Part shown: piece after piece, positions 16,007 to 25,136 of the stretch
Layout: every line of letters begins with the position of its first letter
How positions within the stretch are numbered: the stretch's first letter is position 1
From: Lachnospiraceae bacterium
Lineage (GTDB): Bacteria; Bacillota; Clostridia; Lachnospirales; Lachnospiraceae
DNA length: 64,000 nt
Assembly: GCA_015057865.1 (NCBI GenBank)
Contig: SVDH01000001.1
Coordinates: 62,001 to 126,000, forward strand
Direction of reading: 5' to 3'
Notes under the pieces: model-generated
Told to the model about the DNA's origin: nothing
Databases searched by the model: none
The model's input: only the letters and a program-made list of their open reading frames with translations
Translations under genes and position numbers: made by a program

Positions 16007-17119
16007 ATGAATTCAATGGAAAGATATCAGAAAATGTTGAGTATGACACCGTATGCGGATCGTTCGGAAATGCCGGTATTCCCGATGATGCTTGTGCCGT
16101 ATGCAGCGTTTGCAGGCATGACACAGGCAGAGACGATCGAAGATCCCATGAAGTGGCTGAAGGCGATGGAGATTACGTTTGAAAAGATCGGCAAACCGGA
16201 TATCGTAATGCCGATGTGTCCGCGGGACACCATTTTTGTTATGGGTCTTCCGGCAAGGGTTCCGGGCATTGATCTTGGTGAGAACGAGCTGTATCAGTTT
16301 GTTGAGACCCCGTTCTTTGATGATCCTTCCGAGTACCAGAAGATCCTGCAGATGGGATGGCAGGCATGGCATGGAATGTATATGTGCCGGATCCAGAATC
16401 CGCCGTTTACAAGTCCTGAACAGCTGATGGCGCGTTACGGTCTGATGGGTCAGACACTGGGTATGACCATGGGGCATATCTATGGCATGGGCATTGAACC
16501 GGATTTCCATTCTGCGACAGCACCAATCTTTGACACGCTTTCCATGGCTCGTTCGATGGAAGAGTTTATCTATGACCTGTATGATGATCCGGGCCCGATC
16601 ATGGACGTCATCAATAAGTTCCAGGCAGAAGCAGATATGCAGACGATCGGTATGCTGAAGGCTAACCATGGCACACGTGTCGGCTGCTTCGCGATGCGTT
16701 CCTGCGCGACCTTCCTGTCACCGGATATGTTTGAAGAGTATGCATGGCCGGCATTAAAGGGCATGATCGAGCGTTTCCATGAGGCAGGCATCATGATGGT
16801 CCTGCATGCAGACGCTGACTGGACACCGATGTTAGAGTACTTCCTGCAGGTTCCGAAGGGAAGCGTGCATCTTGAGCTTGACGGTATGACCGATATGGAA
16901 AAAGCATATGATATCCTCGGCGGATGGCAGACGATCCGCGGTGATGTTCCGGCAACAATGCTGGCTTACGGAACCGTAGATGAAGTCCGTGAATACTGTG
17001 AGAAACTGATCAACATGGGTATGAAGAAGGGCGGATTCGTACTGGGATCCGGCTGTGAAGTACCGATGAACGCGAAGATTGAAAATGTAAAGGCGATCAT
17101 CGATTCTGTAAGATCATAA
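16007..17119 (+). CDS. UroD-superfamily corrinoid-dependent methyltransferase (MtaA/MtbA-like), HxD site
   Basis: A 370-residue protein of the uroporphyrinogen decarboxylase superfamily; the start at 16007 follows AGGAGG. It is not HemE: the HemE arginine-rich N-terminus is missing, and the gene sits among regulators and corrinoid genes. Such proteins move methyl groups between a corrinoid protein and a small acceptor, or from a methylated substrate to the corrinoid protein. The zinc site of MtaA/MtbA is His-x-Cys and Cys; here LHADADW gives His267-x-Asp269 and GSGCEVP gives Cys350, so one cysteine is replaced by aspartate. It is closest in site pattern to the protein at 41688. The methyl donor or acceptor is unknown. 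Confidence 0.8.
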   Translation: MNSMERYQKMLSMTPYADRSEMPVFPMMLVPYAAFAGMTQAETIEDPMKWLKAMEITFEKIGKPDIVMPMCPRDTIFVMGLPARVPGIDLGENELYQFVETPFFDDPSEYQKILQMGWQAWHGMYMCRIQNPPFTSPEQLMARYGLMGQTLGMTMGHIYGMGIEPDFHSATAPIFDTLSMARSMEEFIYDLYDDPGPIMDVINKFQAEADMQTIGMLKANHGTRVGCFAMRSCATFLSPDMFEEYAWPALKGMIERFHEAGIMMVLHADADWTPMLEYFLQVPKGSVHLELDGMTDMEKAYDILGGWQTIRGDVPATMLAYGTVDEVREYCEKLINMGMKKGGFVLGSGCEVPMNAKIENVKAIIDSVRS

Positions 17120-17158
17120 AATGTGAGTATAGAATGATATGATTCTTTTCATTCAAAA

Positions 17159-17187
17159 CAGGGCTGCGTGGCGGCCCTGCTTTATTT
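17159..17187 (+). terminator. Terminator after the 16007 methyltransferase
   Basis: CAGGGC (17159-17164) pairs with GCCCTG (17174-17179), then CTTTATTT. Confidence 0.65.
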
Positions 17188-17265
17188 ATATATGCTTTGA
17201 AATATGTATTGAATTTGGTATACTTTTAACGAAAACAATAGATGACTGACAGGGAGGTGATTTGT

Positions 17266-18051
17266 GTGAAATTGGATTTGAAAGGATTGAAACTCGTATG
17301 GATCGGTATGCTGCTAAGCATCATCGGTTCAATCTGCAACGGGTCCGGCAGCAGAAATGCTGTGTCTAATCTGACAGACATAACGACTTCCGCAAGTGCG
17401 GCTTCTGCCGGCGCGAGTATTCTGGGAACGATCGGCGGTATTTTAGGAATTGTCGCCTTTATTCTGGTGATCGTCGGGCTGTCGCAATTAAAGAATGTAT
17501 CGGTGTATTTTAAAAAAGCACGGAATCTGCAGATTCTGTTACTGATCCTGGCAATCGTGATGGTGATCGTTATTGCGATCGGGATCGCGATCGTGATGAT
17601 TGGAGGGGCAGCAGATCCGGATGCAAGTGTGACGGCTATTATCGGGGTGGCGGTTGCAGCGATCGTCCTGGTAATCGTTCTGGTGATCTTTGCGATTCTT
17701 TACAACACAAATCTTTTAAAGGGCTGTCAGGAAACGGCGAAAATCTGTGAAGACTATCCGCTGGCAGAGCAGTTCAGGAAGATGCGCAGAATGTACATCA
17801 TTGCGATCATTCTGATCGCGGTGGGGGCGGTTGTTATGATCGGCGGCCTTATCATTTTCGGTGTAACAGCAGCTTCGGGAGCGGAAGGAACAGCAGTTCT
17901 GATCGCACTTATTCCGGGCGTTGTATTGATCGTGGTTGGCGGAATCATCATGCTGGTTTATACGATCCTGCTTCTTGTCCGTCTGATCATTTTGTCGAAG
18001 TATGACGGGAAAGAGATTCCGCAGCAGACGGCGGGAACGCCGCAAATGTAG
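17266..18051 (+). CDS. Multi-pass membrane protein of unknown function
   Basis: A 261-residue protein. GTG at 17266 is chosen as start because GGGAGGTGA lies five bases upstream; an ATG frame opening at 17242 lacks this. There are about five strongly hydrophobic segments, near residues 8-25, 50-72, 88-112, 122-145 and then two glycine/isoleucine-rich segments at about 177-200 and 210-238. A serine- and alanine-rich extracellular-type loop occurs near residues 35-52. No catalytic motif or known family was recognised. It stands alone between two terminators, close to the methyltransferase region, and could be a transport or stress membrane protein, but there is no evidence for either. Confidence 0.7.
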   Translation: MKLDLKGLKLVWIGMLLSIIGSICNGSGSRNAVSNLTDITTSASAASAGASILGTIGGILGIVAFILVIVGLSQLKNVSVYFKKARNLQILLLILAIVMVIVIAIGIAIVMIGGAADPDASVTAIIGVAVAAIVLVIVLVIFAILYNTNLLKGCQETAKICEDYPLAEQFRKMRRMYIIAIILIAVGAVVMIGGLIIFGVTAASGAEGTAVLIALIPGVVLIVVGGIIMLVYTILLLVRLIILSKYDGKEIPQQTAGTPQM

Positions 18052-18069
18052 ATAAGATGAGAAAAGAGA

Positions 18070-18104
18070 ACGGGTTTGCGAGAGAATCGCAAACCCGTAT
18101 TTCT
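18070..18104. terminator. Bidirectional terminator between convergent genes
   Basis: A perfect 12-bp stem, ACGGGTTTGCGA (18070-18081) with TCGCAAACCCGT (18088-18099), lies between the membrane protein gene and the minus-strand methyltransferase gene; A- and T-rich sequence flanks both sides. Confidence 0.75.
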
Positions 18105-19126
18105 TATACCTGTTCAGTCATGCAGTGGCCGTATTTTTCGAGGTTATACCGGTTGACTTCGTCGACGACGATGCCTTTTGTTTTAGGATAGATGGTTCCG
18201 AACGGATCGCCGTAGGTGATGCTCGGGATGAACATTTTCAGATGTCCATATTCTTCACATGCACGACGGGTTTCCCTGCGGATCTCTTCTTCTGTGGCGT
18301 CTTCACGGTCGACAGCAGAGTCCCAACCGCCCATTAGTGCCATGCGGCCGTTTAAGCGCTCGGTCAGACCGACAATGTCGTTGCTCGGCAGTACACCCTG
18401 CCAGATGTCAACGCCGATGTCAGCCATATCCTCTGCGATCGGTTCGCAGAAGGAATCAGAGTGGTGCATGACGATGATATCGTTTTCATGCAGATAATCG
18501 TAGAAGCGGCGATAGGTTTCTTTGAAATACTCACGCCACATATCGGGTTCCATGAACAGCTGTGCATTGCTGCCCCAGTCGTCATGTGAGATGATCAGCT
18601 GCGGATGCAGGTTTTCGACGATCAGCTTAAAGTATGTCATACGGTATTCTGCGATGACTTCGATCATTTCTTTGATCTCATCCGGATAGAGGATCAGGTT
18701 GCAGAGCGTGTCTTCAAATGTCATCAGCATATGGAGCTGTTCAAACACGCCGGTTCCCATGATCGTCGCGGAGATAAAGCCTTCGTCTTCGATCTGTTTT
18801 TTCTTTTCGCGGACTTCTTCCCAACCATCGGAGCAGTTAGCGATTAGATCCGGTACTTTGACGTAATCACGCCAGTTTTCGATGTCCTGAACGACCTGGT
18901 TTTCTGTGGTTACGATCGGTACGGCTGCCGGCTGATCCTCCGGGAAGGAAATGAAGGTTCCCCACTGGTCGATGGAATCGGTTCCTTTGATGCGGTTGCC
19001 GCGGATGAACTTGTTACATGGATCACCGGTGACGCCCTTGATCGCTGACCAGCCGTTTGCAAGACGATCCGGGTTGCCGCCGCCTTTTTTAATGGTTTCT
19101 AAGAATACTTCGCGTTCTGTCATCAT
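18104..19126 (-). CDS. UroD-superfamily protein without the usual zinc cysteines
   Basis: A 340-residue protein; the start is the first of two adjacent ATG codons at 19126, after AGAAGGGGGAAG, rather than the farther ATG at 19189. The central and C-terminal barrel is of the UroD type (IISHDDWGSNAQLFMEPDMW; VDIWQGVLPSNDIVGLTERL; MALMGGWDS). Where MtaA-like enzymes have His-x-Cys, this one has MHHSDSFCE, and the later Ser-Gly-Cys block is absent (SITYGDPFGTIYP instead). It may therefore handle its methyl substrate without zinc, perhaps as the substrate-demethylating partner. It is transcribed divergently from the LysR gene at 19360, which very likely regulates it. Confidence 0.75.
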   Translation of the reverse strand: MMTEREVFLETIKKGGGNPDRLANGWSAIKGVTGDPCNKFIRGNRIKGTDSIDQWGTFISFPEDQPAAVPIVTTENQVVQDIENWRDYVKVPDLIANCSDGWEEVREKKKQIEDEGFISATIMGTGVFEQLHMLMTFEDTLCNLILYPDEIKEMIEVIAEYRMTYFKLIVENLHPQLIISHDDWGSNAQLFMEPDMWREYFKETYRRFYDYLHENDIIVMHHSDSFCEPIAEDMADIGVDIWQGVLPSNDIVGLTERLNGRMALMGGWDSAVDREDATEEEIRRETRRACEEYGHLKMFIPSITYGDPFGTIYPKTKGIVVDEVNRYNLEKYGHCMTEQV

Positions 19127-19255
19127 GATTGCTTCCCCCTTCTGATCATATGTGTTTCTTTGTGGTTTTCGATTAAAATTTGCGCTCATCTGTTTTCTGT
19201 ATTAATCTTATCATCCGGGAAGCCTGCTGAAAAATTCTGTATCATACTATCTACT

Positions 19256-19270
19256 ATTCCGCTGCGGAAT
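19256..19270. promoter_or_regulatory. Perfect 15-bp palindrome, probable LysR operator
   Basis: ATTCCGCTGCGGAAT is a perfect dyad with one central base and fits the LysR T-N11-A rule. It lies in the 233-bp gap between the divergent methyltransferase (18104-19126) and LysR (19360) genes. Confidence 0.5.
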
Positions 19271-19359
19271 GAATAAGAGGGTATTATGGTTGGCATTTTG
19301 GCGTAAAAACCGATACAATGAATAGTAGCAAACATTTGATTTGATATATTGAGGGGATT

Positions 19360-20286
19360 ATGCACGAGATTAATTTGGATAACATCCAACTGCAGGATTT
19401 TGAACTGTTTCTGGCAGTGGCGGAGTACGGCAGCTTTACAAAGGCAGGCGAGAAGCTTTTTGTTACACAATCCTGGGTAAGCAAGCGGATGAATCTGCTT
19501 GAGTCGGAGTTGGGACTGCAGCTGTTTATCCGGAGCAGAAATCATATGGGTCTGACGCCGGCAGGTGAGTATCTGCGGGGACGGTTGCTATTTGCACAGA
19601 ATTATCTGCGGGAGTCGATTCAGGAAGCAAACCGGATCCAGACCGGGATTTCCGGCGCGATCCGCATCGGGATCCTTGAATGGGCGACAAATGGACTGCT
19701 TTTACCGCTGCAGGAGTTTGTGAAAAACAATCCGCAGATTTCGGTGGATATTCATTGTCAGCAGTTTCAGGAAATGAGAGAGAATTTAAGACAGGGCAAT
19801 ACAGATCTGATCTTTACTCTGGAATATGACAACATCAGTTTTTTAAAAACGGAGATTACCAGTACGAGATTATGTGCAGCGCAGATGATGGCCTATATGA
19901 ACCGGGAGCACTCGCTGGCGAAAAAGGACAGCATTTCGGTCCGTGATCTGCAGTCTGAGGAGATGCTGCTTTTGTACGATCACAGCTCGAGCGGATATAA
20001 CGAATTTGTTACCCGGTTGTTCCGACAGGAAAAGATCCGCCCGCTGGTATCGCAGTATGCGGCAAGCGGACGGGCGCATTTGGTGAACCTGATATTTGGA
20101 AGAGGGATCCTGATCGCAAGCAATTTCTTTCTCGGAGACGAGTATCAGGATCAGATCTGTGCGGTTCCGATCGATGGTGTGCAGACCTACATCACAGCGG
20201 TCTGGAAACAGGATAATGCAAATCCTGTGATCCCGATGCTGCTGCAGGTGCTGATGAATCAAGGGGACGGCAAGGTGAGCCGTTAG
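19360..20286 (+). CDS. LysR-family transcriptional regulator
   Basis: A 308-residue regulator with an N-terminal winged helix-turn-helix (FLAVAEYGSFTKAGEKLFVT, then SWVSKRMNLLESELG, about residues 17-52) and a LysR effector-binding domain. TGAGGGGA precedes the ATG. It is divergent from the UroD-type gene at 18104-19126 and shares its intergenic region, which contains a perfect T-N11-A palindrome. It ends convergently with the PucR gene; GCAGCC-TG-GGCTGT followed by TCTTTT in the short gap could end its transcript. Confidence 0.88.
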   Translation: MHEINLDNIQLQDFELFLAVAEYGSFTKAGEKLFVTQSWVSKRMNLLESELGLQLFIRSRNHMGLTPAGEYLRGRLLFAQNYLRESIQEANRIQTGISGAIRIGILEWATNGLLLPLQEFVKNNPQISVDIHCQQFQEMRENLRQGNTDLIFTLEYDNISFLKTEITSTRLCAAQMMAYMNREHSLAKKDSISVRDLQSEEMLLLYDHSSSGYNEFVTRLFRQEKIRPLVSQYAASGRAHLVNLIFGRGILIASNFFLGDEYQDQICAVPIDGVQTYITAVWKQDNANPVIPMLLQVLMNQGDGKVSR

Positions 20287-20317
20287 GCGAGAAGGCAGCC
20301 TGGGCTGTTCTTTTGAC

Positions 20318-21757
20318 TCACTGGAGAAACCGAAATGACAGCAGCAGATGCAGCCTTGTATCGTCATCTTCTAAATCTGCGGGCAGCAGCTCCCGGATGC
20401 GTTGCAGGCGGTATGTGAGTGTGTTGCGATGCAGATTCAGAGCGGCAGCGGTCTTTGACTGGCTGCGCTCTTTTTTTAGGTACATATGAAGTGTTTCGGT
20501 AAATGCGGTATTGTGCGTCCGGTCATATTCTGCAAGCTTCAGAACAGCGGGATGGATCAGGCTGACCGGCATGTGAGCCCGGATTTCCCCGAGCGCGTAG
20601 GAGAGTGCGCAGTCTTCGAAAGCGCAGAGTGTTTGCAGGCTGTTTGCACGCTTTGCGGCATAGGAAGCTTCCTGAAAATGCCGCAGAAGATTCCCGGGTC
20701 CGGAAAAGGCGATACTGTATCCGCCATAATAATTATTTCGTTTTAATAATGGGAGAAGCTGGTCGAGACATCGCTTTCCCTGTTTTTTTTCGTCGTTAAA
20801 CAGAACACAGATATACTCCTGATGAATGATCGCAAGAGTATTCGGAAATGCCAGATTAATTTCTTTGCAGACATGACTCATCAGCAGGGAGTGTTCTGCA
20901 GAAGCGGTTAAGGCAAGCAAATAATAGTCATTGTTCAGATCCCGGAAATGCAGCTCACAGCGACGCAGAAAGGTCTCGCTTACGGGGCCGTCATGAAGCA
21001 GTGCTTCCCGGAACATGGAATCGATGACAAGTGTCTGCTGTTCTCTGGAGTGAGACAGATACCAAAGTTCCATGTTCTGACAGAAGATATGAAACAGGTC
21101 CAGTTTGTACTGCGGCATCGGCCGTACGCGTTCGACCATACTGGAAAGACCGATCCAGTCATTATCTAAAAACATGTTGTAATTAAAAGCACGCTGCGGA
21201 ATAAAATCTGCTTCGAAGCAGTAGAGACCACGGGTTTTCAGATGACCCGGGACTTCCCGGTTGATGCGGCTCAAAAACTTGGTATCCGTTGTGCCGACGG
21301 TGAGCAGCTGGTCCCAGTGGGGGTTGACGTCACTCATCCCGAACGCAGCGGACAGGGCGATCGCATACTGGTTGGAATCCAGCAGATAGATGGGTTCGTT
21401 GATGACTTCGTCAGCAATCGCCAGAACATCAGCGGGACGGGCATCTGAAGAAATGGCCTCCAGCATTGCAACATTCCAACGCTGATAATATTCGAATGCG
21501 TTGAGCACCTGATTCATAACCTCGTCGAGATCATTTGTTGATAGGATCAGGATGTCGTTTTTGTGCGTACAGATGATATTATTGTTGCCGTGGATGAACA
21601 GGTCGCGAATCCGGCCGATGTAAAGCGTGTTGTCTTCCGTCGGCATTTCGGCAGAGAACAGACGAACAGTCTCAATGTCCAGTTCGCCTTCGCGGATATG
21701 TGTTTCCGGGTCATATTCTTTTAACCAGTCGGCAAAGATCCACATACTGAGTTTCAT
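20318..21757 (-). CDS. PucR/CdaR-type transcriptional regulator
   Basis: A 479-residue regulator. The C-terminal 60 residues hold the PucR helix-turn-helix, with RSQSKTAAALNLHRNTLTYR and LQRIRELLPADLEDDDTRLH, which is also typical of sugar diacid regulators. The middle (about residues 170-400) looks like a GGDEF-derived CdaR domain, and the N-terminal part is probably a ligand-sensing region. AAGGAGA precedes the ATG. It is transcribed divergently from the UroD-type gene at 21985, so it is the likely regulator of that gene. Members of this family often respond to purines, sugar acids or other small metabolites; the ligand here is unknown. Confidence 0.82.
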   Translation of the reverse strand: MKLSMWIFADWLKEYDPETHIREGELDIETVRLFSAEMPTEDNTLYIGRIRDLFIHGNNNIICTHKNDILILSTNDLDEVMNQVLNAFEYYQRWNVAMLEAISSDARPADVLAIADEVINEPIYLLDSNQYAIALSAAFGMSDVNPHWDQLLTVGTTDTKFLSRINREVPGHLKTRGLYCFEADFIPQRAFNYNMFLDNDWIGLSSMVERVRPMPQYKLDLFHIFCQNMELWYLSHSREQQTLVIDSMFREALLHDGPVSETFLRRCELHFRDLNNDYYLLALTASAEHSLLMSHVCKEINLAFPNTLAIIHQEYICVLFNDEKKQGKRCLDQLLPLLKRNNYYGGYSIAFSGPGNLLRHFQEASYAAKRANSLQTLCAFEDCALSYALGEIRAHMPVSLIHPAVLKLAEYDRTHNTAFTETLHMYLKKERSQSKTAAALNLHRNTLTYRLQRIRELLPADLEDDDTRLHLLLSFRFLQ

Positions 21758-21984
21758 GGGGTGGTCTCCTTGTAAAAATGAAGTTACCGATTCGCTGCTT
21801 CAAAAACAATAATAGTACATTATGAACAAAATCACAATAAAAACACAATGAAATATGGTCATGTCGCATGTATAAAACAAAAGGAGAATCGAGCATAATA
21901 TAAATATCAGAATATGCAGCAATAGACGATAAGACATATATAAGGCAATGTAACGATAGGAAGTTTTTTTAAGGAGGACCAATC

Positions 21985-23271
21985 ATGAGCGAGAACAATG
22001 CTGAGATGATGAAACCGTCACCGGAATTTCTTGAGAGAATGAAACTGTACATGGATACTGTGGAGTGCAAGCGTGTTGACCGGATTTGTACCGCACCGAT
22101 GATCATGTATCTGCCGATCTACATGTATGGCGAAGAGATGGGCGTTACCGTACGTGATGCCATGATGGATTACGGCAAGGCAGAAGCACCGTTTCTTCGC
22201 TATCATCAGGAATTCCAGCCGGATCTTGGATGGGGACCGCAGGCGCTTTATCCGGCACCGGCGTTAGAGCAGCTTGGCTGCCAGTATATCAACTGGCCGG
22301 GCGGACCGAAGATTCCGGATCCGAATGCTGCATTTCAGGTTGTTGACCGCGAAGACGGATATATGACAGGAGAGGAATATCTGGAATATGCCGAAGATCC
22401 GAGTGGTTTCGTTATGAGAAAGATCCTGCCAAGACATTTTGCGGCATTGAAGGGTCTGGAGATGGTTGATTTTTCAAATATGATCTGGCAGCCGGGGATG
22501 TATGGTATGATCCCGTTTTCACTGCCGCCGGTCAAAGCAGCGTTTGATCTGCTGGCTGATTCCGGACAGAAAATGCTGCACATGGCAGAGAGCGGCGGAA
22601 AGATCATGGGTATCCTGGCAGGTATGGGATTCCCGAGCGCATGCGATCAGGCATTTTTCGCGCCGTTTGATGTATTCAACGATACGCTGCGCGGCTTTAT
22701 GAATACAACGATGGACCTGTATGAATATCCGGATGAAATGCTGGTAGCGCTTGAAGCGGCAACGAAGATTCAGGTGCGTGATATCAAGCGACAGTTTGCG
22801 CGTTCTCCGTGGATGAAGAATGTGGTATTCTTCCTGCACAACGGATTTGATTCCTTCATGAGCAGAGAGCAGTTTGAGACGTTCTATTGGCCGGGATTGC
22901 TGGCTTGCGTTAAAGCAGTGATCGAGTGCGGCGGAATTCCGAATCTCTATGTTGAGGATTCCTATGACTCCAAGATGGACATCCTTGCCCGTGACCTGCC
23001 GGCAGGAAAATGTATCGTTACGCTGATCAATTGTAATGTAGAAAAGGCAAAAGAACTGTTTGCCGGCAAGGTATGCCTCTCCGGCGGTGTTGACGGCGTC
23101 CTGTTAGAGCATGGAACAAAAGAGCAGGTGATCAAGCAGGTCAAAGACACGATCGATCTGTGGGCGCCGGGCGGCGGATATTTCCTGAATTGTGATGTCA
23201 GCCTGGACAAGGTAAAACCGGAAAACCTGCATGCGTTGTTTGAGACGGCGAGGACATACATTAAATACTAA
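21985..23271 (+). CDS. UroD-superfamily methyltransferase-like protein, long form
   Basis: A 428-residue protein with a strong AAGGAGGA site. It belongs to the longer branch of UroD-like methyltransferases and shares its architecture and ending with the 25137-26375 protein: GGIPNLYVEDSYDSKMDIL corresponds to LTPYIFFEGKYHTRLEIL, and APGGGYFLNCDVSLD corresponds to APGGGFVMDCSIVMD. Thus the canonical zinc histidine is a glutamate in both, while the late cysteine remains. N-terminal residues near 30-60 (VDRICTAPMIMYLPIYMYGE) would shape the substrate pocket. Its regulator is probably the divergent PucR protein. A role in demethylating a methoxy, amine or similar compound is inferred from the neighbourhood only. 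Confidence 0.75.
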   Translation: MSENNAEMMKPSPEFLERMKLYMDTVECKRVDRICTAPMIMYLPIYMYGEEMGVTVRDAMMDYGKAEAPFLRYHQEFQPDLGWGPQALYPAPALEQLGCQYINWPGGPKIPDPNAAFQVVDREDGYMTGEEYLEYAEDPSGFVMRKILPRHFAALKGLEMVDFSNMIWQPGMYGMIPFSLPPVKAAFDLLADSGQKMLHMAESGGKIMGILAGMGFPSACDQAFFAPFDVFNDTLRGFMNTTMDLYEYPDEMLVALEAATKIQVRDIKRQFARSPWMKNVVFFLHNGFDSFMSREQFETFYWPGLLACVKAVIECGGIPNLYVEDSYDSKMDILARDLPAGKCIVTLINCNVEKAKELFAGKVCLSGGVDGVLLEHGTKEQVIKQVKDTIDLWAPGGGYFLNCDVSLDKVKPENLHALFETARTYIKY

Positions 23272-23382
23272 GGGTAAACGATGTCTTTGATCATGCTGTC
23301 AGAGAAGCTGTTTTGGGCAGGTGCAGCTGTAACCAAAAGTTGAAACAAATCAAAGTTGTGAAGTGTCCAACTATTTCTTTTG

Positions 23383-23416
23383 TTGACATCTGGGTTAGCA
23401 AACGTTAACTTTGTGT
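23383..23416 (+). promoter_or_regulatory. Promoter and dyad upstream of the SDR gene
   Basis: A consensus TTGACA at 23383-23388 is followed after 17 bases by TAACTT (23406-23411). GTTAGCAAACGTTAAC, a partial dyad, overlaps the -10 and could be an operator, perhaps for the nearby LysR encoded at 24242-25135. Confidence 0.45.
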
Positions 23417-23487
23417 TTATAGCAGTATAAAACGCGCGGATCATTTCGCAAAGACCAAAGAATCAATTTTAGAAAGGATGGCATGTT

Positions 23488-24228
23488 ATGAGATTAGAAG
23501 GCAAAGTAGCAATTGTAACCGGATCAACCTCAGGTATGGGCAGAGCGACGGCAAAGCTTTTTGCACAGGAAGGCGCAAAAGTTGTTGTGACAGGAAGAAA
23601 TGCAGAGCGTGCGCAGGCAGTCGTTGACGATATCAAAGCGGCAGGCGGCGAAGCGATCTGTGTGCTTGGCGATGCTTCTGACCCGGCATTTGCGGAAGAA
23701 ATCGTAAATAAGACGATCGAGCAGTTTGGAACGATTGATATCCTGGTAAACAATGCAGGTATGCTCAGCATGTCTCCTTTAATGGATGTGACACTGGAAG
23801 AGTGGGATAAGGTATTCCGTGTAAATGTTGATGCGGCGCTGCGTCTGTGTCAGCTTTCCGCACCGGTTATGAAGGAAAAGGGTAAAGGTGTGATCGTTAA
23901 CGTCGCATCTGTTGCATCTTTCGCGGCACATCATGGCTTTGCAGGATACATTTCTTCCAAACACGCGATGGCAGGTCTCTCGAAGTCTATGGCATGGGAG
24001 CTGGGACCGGAGATCAGAGTCAACGCGATCGCGCCGGGATGTATTCATACGGCAATGGTAGACAGCATTGGTGGTGTAGAAGCATTGCAGTTTATGGTTG
24101 ACAACTGCCCGGTCAAACGTGTTGGACAGCCGGAAGACATTGCAAATGTAGCACTGTTCCTTGCGACAGATGACTCCGCATTCATCGATGGTCAGGTAAT
24201 TAAGGTTGATGGAGGTTTTGAGGCATAA
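23488..24228 (+). CDS. Short-chain dehydrogenase/reductase
   Basis: A 246-residue NAD(P)-dependent oxidoreductase of the classical SDR family. The cofactor motif TGSTSGMG is at residues 11-18, NNAG at about 88-91, and the catalytic Ser141 (NVASVASFA), Tyr154 and Lys158 (GYISSKHA) are all present; the C-terminus FIDGQVIKVDGGF is standard. The sequence resembles 3-oxoacyl-ACP reductases and hydroxysteroid or sugar dehydrogenases. Being placed among methyltransferase genes, it may process the demethylated product (for example a hydroxylated aromatic or alcohol), but this is inference. It ends at a hairpin shared with the convergent LysR gene. Confidence 0.85.
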   Translation: MRLEGKVAIVTGSTSGMGRATAKLFAQEGAKVVVTGRNAERAQAVVDDIKAAGGEAICVLGDASDPAFAEEIVNKTIEQFGTIDILVNNAGMLSMSPLMDVTLEEWDKVFRVNVDAALRLCQLSAPVMKEKGKGVIVNVASVASFAAHHGFAGYISSKHAMAGLSKSMAWELGPEIRVNAIAPGCIHTAMVDSIGGVEALQFMVDNCPVKRVGQPEDIANVALFLATDDSAFIDGQVIKVDGGFEA

Positions 24229-24230
24229 AA

Positions 24231-24253
24231 AAGGAACCGGCTTAAACCGGCTC
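24231..24253. terminator. Hairpin between convergent SDR and LysR genes
   Basis: GGAACCGGC and GCCGGCTCC-type arms (GGAACCGG / CCGGCTCC with one G-T pair) flank a short TTAAA loop; the LysR stop codon lies inside it. A-rich sequence before and weaker T-rich sequence after suggest termination mainly for the minus strand. Confidence 0.5.
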
Positions 24254-25135
24254 CAGATCAAACTCTTCTTTTAAATCCGAAACGATCCGCTTCAGTCCCT
24301 GGAGCGGATTGTTTTTGTTGTAAACCAAAGATGTGTGATAGATCAAAGTTTTTCCGGGATAATCAAAGCATTTGACATGTGCGCGGTCCATATCCAGGAA
24401 GGCCATCGGGAATACACCGAATCCTGCTCCCTGTCTTAAAAGGATCATCATGGTGTCAAAGTTTTTGACGGGACGGATGTTTTTACAGGGGACGTTCAGG
24501 TAGAAATTATCTTTCGCAGGGACCAGATAATGTTCGTTATCCATTTCCATTTTGAGGAAGGTCTCCTGCATCATATCATCTACCGTAATGGCATCTTTCA
24601 TGACCCATGGATGGGTCAGGGAAACGACGACTTTGGTTTCATGCTCGGCAAATGACAGGCAGCTGTAACCAAACAGGTTATCCTGTTCATGGACATTGGT
24701 CAGCAGAAGATCAAGCTTCCCGTCCATGAGTTTTTTTCGTCCTTCTTCGAGCTCGATCATCTCGAGGCTGATCTGATAATCCGGATAGGAAGCCAGCAGA
24801 AAAGAGACGATCGGTGAGACAAGTTCCTCGCGCGGGAGCGCGGAAAAGATGCCGATCGTTACACGGACTTTATCATTGCGGATGAAGTCTTTTACTTCAT
24901 CGATGATCTGTTCATAATCCAGCGTAATGGGAGCAAGCTTTTGCTGCGCAAATTGCCCGAAACGCGTCAAAGTAACGCCCTGCGGGGAGCGGGTGAAAAG
25001 CTTTCCGCCCAGCTCCGCCTCCAGTGCGTTGATCTGTTTGGTCATGGCCTGCGGGGAGATGAACATCTCCTGCGCGGCAGTCGAGAAACTGCCGGTCTCC
25101 GCGGCTTTTAAAAAATATCGGATCTTCTGATACAT
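24242..25135 (-). CDS. LysR-family transcriptional regulator
   Basis: A 297-residue regulator with a clear N-terminal helix-turn-helix (FLKAAETGSFSTAAQEMFIS and PQAMTKQINALEAELGG, about residues 8-44) and the effector domain. It starts one base after the stop codon of the methyltransferase-like gene at 25137-26375, so the two are cotranscribed. It is likely to control that operon and perhaps the convergent SDR gene. No separate ribosome site is obvious inside the upstream coding sequence, so translational coupling is probable. Confidence 0.87.
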   Translation of the reverse strand: MYQKIRYFLKAAETGSFSTAAQEMFISPQAMTKQINALEAELGGKLFTRSPQGVTLTRFGQFAQQKLAPITLDYEQIIDEVKDFIRNDKVRVTIGIFSALPREELVSPIVSFLLASYPDYQISLEMIELEEGRKKLMDGKLDLLLTNVHEQDNLFGYSCLSFAEHETKVVVSLTHPWVMKDAITVDDMMQETFLKMEMDNEHYLVPAKDNFYLNVPCKNIRPVKNFDTMMILLRQGAGFGVFPMAFLDMDRAHVKCFDYPGKTLIYHTSLVYNKNNPLQGLKRIVSDLKEEFDLEPV

Positions 25136-25136
25136 T

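Noticed and set aside
16007..17119. Annotation as HemE (uroporphyrinogen decarboxylase)
   Set aside because: The arginine-rich N-terminal motif of HemE is absent from all six UroD-family proteins here, and their context is corrinoid metabolism.
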